From positions 1 through 21,318 of the forward strand of contig DAOUBS010000028.1 of assembly GCA_034432435.1 (NCBI GenBank): a stretch of 21,318 nucleotides of DNA, written 5' to 3'. The position numbers were made by a program, and so were the translations under genes. This stretch comes from JANWYT01 sp034432435. Its GTDB lineage: Bacteria > Chloroflexota > Anaerolineae > Aggregatilineales > Phototrophicaceae. Below are positions 1 through 5,996 of this stretch, in pieces; position 1 is the stretch's first letter, and each line of letters opens with the position of its first letter. The notes under the pieces are model-generated. The model did no database searches and had not been told where the DNA came from. It saw only the letters and a program-made list of their open reading frames with translations.

Positions 1-49
1 GCCCGACCAGCACCACGTTACGTAGTCTGTCGGTTGGGTATTCCTTCAT
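1..49 (-). CDS. Elongation factor G-like translational GTPase, N-terminal fragment
   Basis: Only the first 16 codons lie in the window, reading MKEYPTDRLRNVVLVG on the minus strand. A good Shine-Dalgarno (AGGAGG, plus-strand complement at 56-61) sits just upstream of the ATG at 49-47. The pattern of a short basic lead followed by R-N-V-V-L-V-G is how EF-G and FusA-like proteins enter their P-loop (next residues would be H-x-G-x-G-K-T), so a translation GTPase is the best reading. The G domain itself lies outside the window, so this rests on the lead sequence alone. It is transcribed divergently from the glycine-cleavage operon and shares the 520-bp spacer with it. Confidence 0.55.
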   Translation of the reverse strand, partial: MKEYPTDRLRNVVLVG

Positions 50-166
50 AAAAAGCCTCCTAAAGCTTTATTTGTGTCTCTTGCACAACCCTCTCAAGTT
101 TAACTCTTGGTTAATGGGCTGTCAAAACGCGCTGGTGGCTTGGTCAGGCCTCCTCCCCCCGAAGCG

Positions 167-196
167 CCCGCGGACGCGACAGGCCGCGTCCGCGGG
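167..196. repeat. Perfect 12-bp GC-rich inverted repeat (hairpin)
   Basis: The arms CCCGCGGACGCG (167-178) and CGCGTCCGCGGG (185-196) are perfect reverse complements around the 6-nt loop ACAGGC. No T-run follows on either strand, so it is not a standard intrinsic terminator. It lies in the spacer between the divergent EF-G-like gene and the gcv operon. A transcript hairpin in the EF-G leader, a protein-binding site or an insulator are all possible. Confidence 0.7.
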
Positions 197-250
197 TGCT
201 GCGCGATGTTGGCGCAGCTTGGTGTTAATTTTTCAAACTGCATCAGGGGG

Positions 251-291
251 CCAAGTGCTTGAGCGCTCGGCACGGCAGGTAGGTCACTTGG
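251..291. repeat. Weak inverted repeat with central palindrome in the EF-G/gcv spacer
   Basis: CCAAGTG (251-257) and CACTTGG (285-291) are inverted copies 27 bp apart. The spacer contains the 8-bp palindrome GAGCGCTC (261-268). The length is modest, so chance occurrence is possible. Apart from this and the 167-196 hairpin, nothing was recognised in 50-333. Confidence 0.3.
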
Positions 292-333
292 AGCGGGGAT
301 TTAAGGGTACGGCCTGAATGTACGTTTCGCTGC

Positions 334-363
334 TTGCGCTCTGATAGATGGATTTGTTACAAT
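334..363 (+). promoter_or_regulatory. Probable sigma-70 promoter of the glycine riboswitch-gcv operon
   Basis: An extended -10 element, TG-T-TACAAT (hexamer 358-363), lies 18 bp downstream of a partial -35, TTGCGC (334-339). Transcription would start near 370, about 10 nt before the riboswitch P1 stem at 381. That is the expected layout for a riboswitch leader. Confidence 0.45.
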
Positions 364-378
364 CGTGTGTATAACTCA

Positions 379-490
379 ACTGTCCGGCAGAGAGAGCGCC
401 CAGCCGATGGGCCACCGAAGGGGCAAGTGCATGTGTGGTGCTGGCACATGGATGAAACTCTCAGGTAACGTGGATCTGCGGATGGGACAC
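379..490 (+). promoter_or_regulatory. Glycine riboswitch, single aptamer
   Basis: The conserved glycine-aptamer strings are present: AGAGAG near 391, CACCGAAGGGGCAA (413-426), AAACTCTCAGGTAA (455-468) and GGGACA (484-489). P1 pairs TGTCC (381-385) with GGACA (485-489). P2 pairs GCCCA (398-402) with TGGGC (408-412). An arm within P3 pairs CATGTG (430-435) with CACATG (445-450). Only one aptamer is present; the more familiar arrangement has two in tandem. The downstream genes are gcvH-gcvPA-gcvPB, the classic glycine-induced target. A hairpin and terminator follow directly, which points to transcriptional control. Confidence 0.93.
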
Positions 491-507
491 CCTGAAAGCT
501 GACAGGG
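490..507 (+). promoter_or_regulatory. Antiterminator-like hairpin directly 3' of the aptamer
   Basis: CCCTG (490-494) pairs with CAGGG (503-507) around an 8-nt loop. It abuts P1 of the aptamer and consumes the first bases of the terminator's 5' arm (503-510), so the two hairpins cannot coexist. Single-aptamer glycine riboswitches are known to carry a vestigial 'ghost aptamer' stem at this place. Glycine-stabilised P1 stacking on this stem would block termination and give an ON switch; that logic is inferred. Confidence 0.55.
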
Positions 508-547
508 CGCACAGAAAGCAGAGCTGAAGCGCCCTGTTTTTATTTTT
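503..547 (+). terminator. Intrinsic terminator of the glycine riboswitch
   Basis: CAGGGCGC (503-510) pairs perfectly with GCGCCCTG (529-536), followed by TTTTTATTTTT (537-547). It lies between the aptamer and gcvH, whose Shine-Dalgarno starts about 10 nt later. Its 5' arm overlaps the alternative hairpin at 490-507. Confidence 0.88.
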
Positions 548-569
548 CCGACAATGAAAGGATAACGGT

Positions 570-962
570 ATGGCAGAGCTGAAATACCCCGCTGATCTGA
601 AGTACGCCAAGAGCGATGAATGGGTGCGCCTCGAAGGAGACATCGCCACGCTGGGCGTGAGCGACTACGCCCAAGACGCGCTCAACGACCTCGTGTACGT
701 CGAGTTCAAACCCGTCGGCACGACCCTCGCGGCGGGTGACGCCGTCGGCGAAGTGGAGTCCGTCAAGGCGGCCAGCAGCATCTACAGCCCCGTGGCTGGT
801 GAGATCGTCGAGGTCAACACCGCGCTAGAGAGCGCCCCTGAAACGGTCAACGCTGACCCCTACGGCGCAGGCTGGATGGTCAAAATCAAGGTGAGCGACC
901 CTGCCCCCCTCAACGACTTGATGGACGCGGACGCTTACAAGGCCTATTGTGAATCGCGTTAA
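570..962 (+). CDS. gcvH: Glycine cleavage system H protein
   Basis: This is the lipoyl carrier of the glycine-cleavage complex. It shuttles the aminomethyl group from glycine decarboxylase (P) to the T protein and is reoxidised by the L protein. The 130-residue length is typical. The lipoylation motif G-E-V-E-S-V-K-A is visible, with K66 as the expected lipoyl lysine. The N-terminal Y-x-K-S-D-E-W-V signature of H proteins is also present. The ATG has a good ribosome-binding site, AAAGGAT at 557-563. It is the first gene behind the glycine riboswitch and is followed by both P subunits, so expression should respond to glycine. Cytosolic. Confidence 0.97.
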   Translation: MAELKYPADLKYAKSDEWVRLEGDIATLGVSDYAQDALNDLVYVEFKPVGTTLAAGDAVGEVESVKAASSIYSPVAGEIVEVNTALESAPETVNADPYGAGWMVKIKVSDPAPLNDLMDADAYKAYCESR

Positions 963-992
963 ACCTTTGCAGAGTTGGAATTGTCAGAGACG

Positions 993-2327
993 ATGAGCGG
1001 TTATATCCCCCACACAGAAATTGAACGGCAGCAGATGTTGGCTGCCATCGGCGTGACGACGATTGAAGACTTGTTTGAAGCCGTTCCAGCGTCGCACCGC
1101 TTCCCGAAGCTCAACCTGCCTGACGCGCTAAGCGAGCTGGAGATCACTGCCGAGATGCAGGCACTGGCCGAGGCTAACGAGCACGCCGGCGAGTTTGCGC
1201 TGTTCCGTGGGGCAGGGGCCTATCACCACTTCAGCCCCAGCGCGGTAAACCAACTGCTGCTGCGCGGCGAGTTCTACACCGCCTACACCCCCTACCAACC
1301 GGAGATGTCGCAGGGCACGCTCCAAGCCACCTATGAGTATCAGAGCATGATGTGCGCCCTCACTGGCATGGACGCGGCCAACGCCAGCCACTACGACGGC
1401 GCGACCAGCCTCGCCGAAGCCGTCACAGTCGCCCGCCAAGTGCTCGACAAGCGCAAGAAGATCGTCCTCAGCTATGCCATTCACCCGCAGTACCGCGAGG
1501 TCGTGCGCACCTACAATCAAGGCCGTGACCTCGTGTTCGTCGGCGACGACGCGCCGCGCACTGCGGCGGAACTCGCTGACCTCGTGGACGAGGACACGGC
1601 CTTGCTGGCGGTGCAGTACCCCAACTTCTTCGGCCAGATTGAAGATTTCGAGCGCCTCGCGGACAAAGTCCACGCGAAGGGGGCGCTGCTCGTGTTCGTG
1701 GTGAACCCGCTGGCGCTGGCGCTGTTCAAATCGCCCGGCGAGTTGGGCGCGGACATCGTCGTCGGCGAGGGACAGCCGTTGGGCATCCCGCTGGGCTTCG
1801 GCGGCCCATACTGCGGCTTCTTCGCCGTCAAGAGCAAGTACGTCCGCAAGATTGCCGGGCGCATCGTCGGCGAGACAGTTGATCGGGACGGTCGCCCTGC
1901 CTACGTGATGACCCTGCGCCCGCGCGAGCAGGACATCCGCCGCGAGCACGCCAGCAGCAACATCTGCACCAATCAGGGCTTGATGGCGCTGGCGATCTGC
2001 ATTCACCTCTCGCTGCTGGGCAAACGCGGCCTGCGCCAAGTAGCCGAGTTGAACTATCACAAGGCGCACTACGCCGCCCGCCGCATCGCTGCGCTGAACG
2101 GCTACTACGTGGACATGAGCCGCCCCTTCTTCAACGAGTTCGTAGTCAAGTGCCCGCGCCCCGTCAGTGAGATCAACCAACATTTGATCGCTGAAGGTAT
2201 CATCGGTGGCTACGACCTCGGCGCGGACTACCCGCATCTGACGGATCACATGCTGCTGTGCGTGACCGAGATGAACAGCAAACAAGAAATTGACGTATTG
2301 GTAGAGATGTTGGAGAAGTTGGCATGA
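993..2327 (+). CDS. gcvPA: Glycine dehydrogenase (decarboxylating) subunit 1 (P protein alpha)
   Basis: This is one half of the split PLP-dependent glycine decarboxylase found in many thermophilic and Gram-positive-like lineages. It forms a heterotetramer with GcvPB and releases CO2 while loading the aminomethyl group on lipoyl-GcvH. The start YIPHTEIERQQMLAAIGV and segments such as F-x-G-A-G-A-Y-x-H and the Y-T-P-Y-Q-P-E-x-S-Q-G-T-L-Q box are characteristic of the family. It has no PLP lysine of its own, which is normal for this subunit. ATG 993 (444 aa) is preferred because the protein then begins like its relatives; a TTG at 975 would add six residues. It starts 30 bp after gcvH, and its TGA overlaps the gcvPB start by 4 bp, indicating translational coupling. 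Confidence 0.96.
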   Translation: MSGYIPHTEIERQQMLAAIGVTTIEDLFEAVPASHRFPKLNLPDALSELEITAEMQALAEANEHAGEFALFRGAGAYHHFSPSAVNQLLLRGEFYTAYTPYQPEMSQGTLQATYEYQSMMCALTGMDAANASHYDGATSLAEAVTVARQVLDKRKKIVLSYAIHPQYREVVRTYNQGRDLVFVGDDAPRTAAELADLVDEDTALLAVQYPNFFGQIEDFERLADKVHAKGALLVFVVNPLALALFKSPGELGADIVVGEGQPLGIPLGFGGPYCGFFAVKSKYVRKIAGRIVGETVDRDGRPAYVMTLRPREQDIRREHASSNICTNQGLMALAICIHLSLLGKRGLRQVAELNYHKAHYAARRIAALNGYYVDMSRPFFNEFVVKCPRPVSEINQHLIAEGIIGGYDLGADYPHLTDHMLLCVTEMNSKQEIDVLVEMLEKLA

Positions 2328-3844
2328 TGGCAGACAAAGTAGCAGACCAGTCGAAGCTCAAAGCGCTGGAACCAACCGTTTATGACCTGAGCGTGCCCGG
2401 GCGCGTCGGGGTCAACCTCCCCGCGTGCGACGTGCCGACCGAAGACCTGCCGACCGAGCTGCTGCGCGATGAGCTGCGCCTGCCCGAACTCAGCGAGCTG
2501 CAAGTGGTGCGGCACTTCATCAAGCTCAGCAGCCTCAACTACGCCATCGACAAGGGTTTCTACCCGCTCGGCTCGTGCACGATGAAGTACAACCCCAAGC
2601 TTAACGAGGACATGGCGCGGCTGCCCGGCTTTGCGCAGCTTCACCCACTGACCGACGACGAAGGCGCACAGGGCGCGCTCGCGCTCATGTACGCGCTGCA
2701 GCAGTGGTTGGGCGAGATCGTCGGGTTCGAGGCGGTCAGCCTTGCGCCCGCCGCGGGCGCGCACGGCGAGTTCGCGGGCATCTTGATGATCCGCAAGTAT
2801 CACGTCAGCTGTGGCGACACGCAGCGCACCAAGATCCTCGTCCCAGACAGCGCCCACGGAACCAACCCCGCCACTGTCACGATGGCCGGGTTTGAGGTGA
2901 TCGAGCTGCCCGCCGACGCCGAAGGCGGCGTTGACCTTGAGGCGCTGCGCAAGGTGTGCAGCGAACGCGCCGACGAGATCGCCGGGATGATGATCACCGT
3001 CCCGAACACGCTCGGGCTGTTCGAGCACAACATCTTGGAGATCGTCGACCTCGTGCACAAAGCGGGCGGCCTGATGTATATGGACGGCGCGAACATGAAC
3101 GCGCTGATGGGCGTGGTCAAGCCCGGCGAGCTAGGCTTTGACGTGCTGCACTACAACCTGCACAAGACCTTCAGCACGCCCCACGGCGGCGGCGGCCCCG
3201 GCAGCGGCCCCGTCGGCGTGAACGCCAAACTCAAGCCCTTCCTGCCCGGCCCGATCGTGGAGATCGTCGAACAGTCCGAGGGCGATGAACCGCCCCTCTA
3301 TGGGCTGGTGATGCCCGAACAGAGCATCGGGCGCATGAAAGCCTTCCATGGCAACTTTGGGATGCACGTCCGCGCTTACGCCTACATCCGCGCGTATGGG
3401 GCCGCCGGCCTGCGCGAGGTGAGCCGCCATGCCGTCCTGAACGCTAACTACGTCCGCGCCCGCTTGATGGACACCTACAAGATCCCCTACCCGCGCTACT
3501 GCGGCCATGAGTTCGTGATCGAGGCGCGCCTTGACGACGCTCCGGACATCCACGCGCTGGACATCAGCAAGCGCCTAATCGACTACGGCATTCACCCGCC
3601 CACCAACTACTTCCCGCTGATCGTCCCGCAGGCGCTCTTGATCGAGCCAACCGAGACCGAAGCCAAAGAGACGCTCGATGAGTTCATCGATGTGATGAAA
3701 AAGATCGCGCGTGAGGCAGTTGAAACGCCCGAACTGCTGCTCAACGCGCCGGTGAACGCCCCCGTCCGCCGCCTTGACGAAGTCCGCGCGGCCAAGCAGC
3801 TCGTGCTGTGCTGCCGCCCCGCCTTGCCCGAAGCAGGCGATTAA
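2324..3844 (+). CDS. gcvPB: Glycine dehydrogenase (decarboxylating) subunit 2 (P protein beta)
   Basis: This is the PLP-binding half of the split glycine decarboxylase. The motif L-H-Y-N-L-H-K-T-F-S-T-P-H-G-G-G-G-P-G is visible, with K281 as the predicted Schiff-base lysine. The upstream D254 (M-D-G-A-N-M-N-A) is the expected pyridine-nitrogen contact. N-terminal G-x-Y-P-L-G-S-C-T-M-K-Y-N-P-K is another family hallmark. At 506 residues it has the usual length. The ATG overlaps the gcvPA stop as ATGA, supporting coupled production of the two subunits; a second ATG at 2327 is possible. A terminator-like hairpin 28 bp downstream closes the operon. No L-protein gene follows. Confidence 0.97.
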   Translation: MMADKVADQSKLKALEPTVYDLSVPGRVGVNLPACDVPTEDLPTELLRDELRLPELSELQVVRHFIKLSSLNYAIDKGFYPLGSCTMKYNPKLNEDMARLPGFAQLHPLTDDEGAQGALALMYALQQWLGEIVGFEAVSLAPAAGAHGEFAGILMIRKYHVSCGDTQRTKILVPDSAHGTNPATVTMAGFEVIELPADAEGGVDLEALRKVCSERADEIAGMMITVPNTLGLFEHNILEIVDLVHKAGGLMYMDGANMNALMGVVKPGELGFDVLHYNLHKTFSTPHGGGGPGSGPVGVNAKLKPFLPGPIVEIVEQSEGDEPPLYGLVMPEQSIGRMKAFHGNFGMHVRAYAYIRAYGAAGLREVSRHAVLNANYVRARLMDTYKIPYPRYCGHEFVIEARLDDAPDIHALDISKRLIDYGIHPPTNYFPLIVPQALLIEPTETEAKETLDEFIDVMKKIAREAVETPELLLNAPVNAPVRRLDEVRAAKQLVLCCRPALPEAGD

Positions 3845-3871
3845 CCGTCACTCGTCCAAAGCTTTGACCTT

Positions 3872-3916
3872 CACAGGCAGGGTGTGCGCGCGGCGTGCAA
3901 CCTGCCTGTGCGTTTT
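3872..3916 (+). terminator. Terminator-like hairpin after gcvPB
   Basis: CACAGGCAGG (3872-3881) and CCTGCCTGTG (3901-3910) form a perfect 10-bp stem with a 19-nt loop, followed by CGTTTT. The T-run is short, so termination may be partial. It lies immediately upstream of the -10 of the next gene. Confidence 0.6.
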
Positions 3917-3922
3917 ACAAGG

Positions 3923-3928
3923 TATAAT
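3923..3928 (+). promoter_or_regulatory. -10 element for the RCK-domain gene
   Basis: A consensus TATAAT occurs at 3923-3928, about 40 bp before the ATG at 3968. No convincing -35 is visible because that position is taken by the right arm of the gcv terminator stem. Confidence 0.45.
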
Positions 3929-3967
3929 CGGATTAAATGAACAGAACAGCCGCCATCTGCTAAGCTT

Positions 3968-5047
3968 ATGACCTTGACTCAGCTTGTCACCTTTCGTCGC
4001 CGCCGCAGCCGCCTTCTGCGCTTTTTCAAAGCCCTGTGGCGCGACACGACCGCCCTGTGGCGCGAGTTCCGCACGAGCATCACCGCGTTCTTGTTCGTGC
4101 TGTTCGTCTTGGGATACGTATACGGTGAGCTGCACGAGTTTTCTGGGCGAGAAGAACTGGCATGGATCGACCGGCCCTATATCATGCTTCAGTTGATGAT
4201 CATCGAGCCACCCTATGACACACCGGCGGAGTGGTATCTCATTATCTTCTGGTATGCACTGCCGTTGGTGTTCTTGTTTATCGTCGGTAACGGCGTCGTT
4301 GACTTTGTTCGGCTGTTCTTTGACCGCAATGGGCGGCGCGATGCATGGAGGGAAGCGCTTGTGAGCACCTATCGAAACCACGTGATCGTCTTTGGCGCGG
4401 GGCACGTCGGGCTGCGCGTGGTGCGCACCCTTGCGGAAATAGGCGTCGACGTGGTCGTGATCGACAATCAGAGCGACAAAGAAAAGGATTTCGTCCTCAG
4501 CGAATTGGGCGTCCCGCAGATCATATTAGACGGGCGCGAGACGCTCGCCCTTGAAAAGGCCGGCCTGCGCTTTGCGGAGACGTTCATCGCCTGCACTGGC
4601 GATGATCACATCAACCTTGAGGCCGTGATGAAAGTGCGCCAGATCAACCCGAAGGTGCGCGTCATCGCCCGTGTATGGGATGAAAACCTCGGCGCGCAGA
4701 TGCGCCAATTCCTCGGCGTAGACGCCATCATCAGCTCCAGCGAGTTGAGCGCGCCTGTCTTCGCCGGGCTAGCGTTGGGCGTCGAGATCACCCAATCGAT
4801 CCAAGTCGGCGCAGAGAAGTACAGCACGATCAAGCTGACTGTGAGCGACAAGTCCTTCTTGCTCAACCGCACCGTGGGCGAGATACAGACGACCGAGCGC
4901 TGCGACATCGTGCTGCACGTGCGCGACGGCCAAAGCGCGATCCAGCCGCCGCACCACATCACCCTCCAGCCCAATGACATGATCATCGTGTTCGCGCCGC
5001 ATGAGCGCTCTCTGCGCATCGCCACGCGCAACCACTTCGGCGAATGA
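3968..5047 (+). CDS. Two-TM membrane protein with RCK (TrkA-N/TrkA-C) domains
   Basis: This resembles the two-helix potassium-channel proteins with a cytosolic RCK regulatory module. Residues about 38-53 and 90-108 are hydrophobic and likely span the membrane. A Rossmann fold begins with V-I-V-F-G-A-G-H-V-G at about 139-148 (TrkA-N, nucleotide binding). The C-terminal 85 residues look like TrkA-C, ending Q-P-N-D-M-I-I-V-F-A. The loop between the helices (Y-I-M-L-Q-L-M-I-I-E-P-P-Y-D-T-P-A-E-W) shows no T-x-G-Y-G selectivity filter, so K+ conduction is doubtful. It could be an ion-responsive regulator or a divergent channel. The N-terminus is strongly basic (R-R-R-R-S-R), consistent with a cytosolic start. 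No clear Shine-Dalgarno precedes the ATG. The toxin-antitoxin pair follows after 30 bp. Confidence 0.8.
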   Translation: MTLTQLVTFRRRRSRLLRFFKALWRDTTALWREFRTSITAFLFVLFVLGYVYGELHEFSGREELAWIDRPYIMLQLMIIEPPYDTPAEWYLIIFWYALPLVFLFIVGNGVVDFVRLFFDRNGRRDAWREALVSTYRNHVIVFGAGHVGLRVVRTLAEIGVDVVVIDNQSDKEKDFVLSELGVPQIILDGRETLALEKAGLRFAETFIACTGDDHINLEAVMKVRQINPKVRVIARVWDENLGAQMRQFLGVDAIISSSELSAPVFAGLALGVEITQSIQVGAEKYSTIKLTVSDKSFLLNRTVGEIQTTERCDIVLHVRDGQSAIQPPHHITLQPNDMIIVFAPHERSLRIATRNHFGE

Positions 5048-5077
5048 CGTATCATCCCCATTAACACGGAGTGTGCC

Positions 5078-5392
5078 ATGAACAAACTGACCCGCCAACT
5101 CAAAGTGACCGTGCGCAATGGCAAAGCCGAGCTTGACCTGCCCGACTTCCCGGATGGCGAGGTCGTCGTCCACGTAGAGCGCCCCTTCAACCCTGACACC
5201 GACTGGACGCCCGAAGAGTGGGCACAGATCGAGGCGCTCATGCAGCCCGACCCCAAACCCGGCGCGGAGGTCGTGGCGTGGATGGAGGCGCATCCTGAGA
5301 TCTTTGAGGCATGGTCGCATATCAAGATGGATGGCGTCGCGTGGATCGAAGAACAGCGCGCCAAACGCCGCCAACGAAAGGGGCTTGCGTGA
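5078..5392 (+). CDS. Probable antitoxin of a VapBC-type pair
   Basis: This 104-residue protein lies immediately upstream of a PIN-domain toxin and overlaps it by 4 bp (GTGA), the usual coupling of type II antitoxin and toxin genes. The N-terminal 35 residues (K-V-T-V-R-N-G-K-A-E-L-D-L-P and then G-E-V-V-V-H-V) resemble the short beta-rich segment of AbrB/VapB-like or DUF104-like antitoxins. The rest is acidic and tryptophan-rich, ending in a basic tail (R-A-K-R-R-Q-R-K), and would be the toxin-wrapping region. The ATG has GGAG at 5068-5071. The exact family was not recognised; the call rests mainly on position and layout. Confidence 0.7.
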   Translation: MNKLTRQLKVTVRNGKAELDLPDFPDGEVVVHVERPFNPDTDWTPEEWAQIEALMQPDPKPGAEVVAWMEAHPEIFEAWSHIKMDGVAWIEEQRAKRRQRKGLA

Positions 5393-5898
5393 TCGCGCTG
5401 GTTGATTCGAACGTCATCATCGACCTTATTCGTGGCTACACCCCCGCCCAAGAATGGTTAGCCAACGTCGCGGATAAGCTGCGCATCGTGAGCATCACTC
5501 AACTCGAAGTGATCCACGGCGCGCGCGACAAGCGCGCTGTGAGGATCACGTTGGAGCTGCTGCGCCAGTTTGACGTTGTCTACTTGACGCCGAGCGACCA
5601 GCAGCAAGCCTATCACTATCTGCTCAGCTACGGCCTCAGCCACAACGTCGAACTGACGGACTGCCTCATCGCGGCGGCCTGCGCCCGAACGCGCGCCCCG
5701 CTCTTCACGCGCAACCTCAAGCACATGCGCCCCCTGCTAGGCGCTCTGGCCGTCAGCCCGACAGCAAGACGCCCCGCGTCACCGAGGGGCGTTCAAGCGT
5801 GTCAGGCTTTGCGCTCAGGGAAGCGGCTGATGATGCAGGCTGCTTCTGGCTCAGGCTTGGCGCGGCCCGCAGCTGACCCACTGAACACGCCGATCTGA
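5389..5898 (+). CDS. PIN-domain (VapC-like) ribonuclease toxin with extended tail
   Basis: PIN-domain toxins are Mg2+-dependent ribonucleases held inactive by their partner antitoxin. The GTG start overlaps the antitoxin stop. The acidic quartet positions are visible: D6 in L-V-D-S-N-V-I-I-D, E40 in Q-L-E-V-I-H-G, D91 in L-T-D-C-L-I-A-A, and N109 in L-F-T-R-N-L-K-H-M. A complete PIN domain ends near residue 124. The frame then runs 45 more codons of low-complexity sequence, through a hairpin (5769-5792) and antisense to the 3' end of the glyA-gcvT frame, until TGA at 5896-5898. The tail is therefore suspected to result from a lost stop codon, not to be a real domain. The toxin core looks intact. 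Confidence 0.85.
   Translation: MIALVDSNVIIDLIRGYTPAQEWLANVADKLRIVSITQLEVIHGARDKRAVRITLELLRQFDVVYLTPSDQQQAYHYLLSYGLSHNVELTDCLIAAACARTRAPLFTRNLKHMRPLLGALAVSPTARRPASPRGVQACQALRSGKRLMMQAASGSGLARPAADPLNTPI
5769..5792. terminator. Hairpin between convergent toxin and glyA-gcvT genes
   Basis: ACGCCCC (5769-5775) pairs with GGGGCGT (5786-5792) across a 10-nt loop. No T-run follows on either strand, so this is at best a weak bidirectional terminator. On the minus strand it begins 9 nt after the TGA (5804-5802) that ends the extended gcvT frame, which supports that TGA as the gene's original end. Confidence 0.45.
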
Positions 5899-5996
5899 CT
5901 GCCGACCTTACGGCTGCCGTCCTTGAGCAGCGCCTGCCCAAGCTGATAGCCCTCAGAGTCGATACTGCAGCTCGTCACCACGCCGATCTCGTTCCC
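5802..5996 (-). other. In-frame continuation of GcvT C-terminal domain beyond a TAG
   Basis: After the TAG at 5999-5997, the same minus-strand frame stays open for 64 codons to a TGA at 5804-5802. The encoded residues begin G-N-E-I-G-V-V-T-S, the classic entry into the GcvT C-terminal barrel (G-x-x-x-G-x-V-T-S), and continue through Q-L-G-Q-A-L-L-K-D-G to S-R-F-P-E-R-K-A. This is clearly coding-like and would complete the T protein. It is untranslated unless the TAG is read through or is a sequencing error. Confidence 0.85.

Noticed and set aside
72..317. 81-codon plus-strand frame in the EF-G/gcv spacer
   Set aside because: It has no Shine-Dalgarno, crosses the 12-bp hairpin and the inverted repeat, and resembles no protein known to me.
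1128..2285. Long minus-strand open frame opposite gcvPA
   Set aside because: It lies antisense to a clearly conserved gene, has a composition typical of reverse-frame reading of GC-rich DNA, and shows no recognisable motif.
3937..3963. Eight-codon upstream frame starting about 9 nt after the -10 of the RCK gene, possibly leaderless
   Set aside because: Too short to judge, with no ribosome-binding site and no attenuator-like structure between it and the gene.
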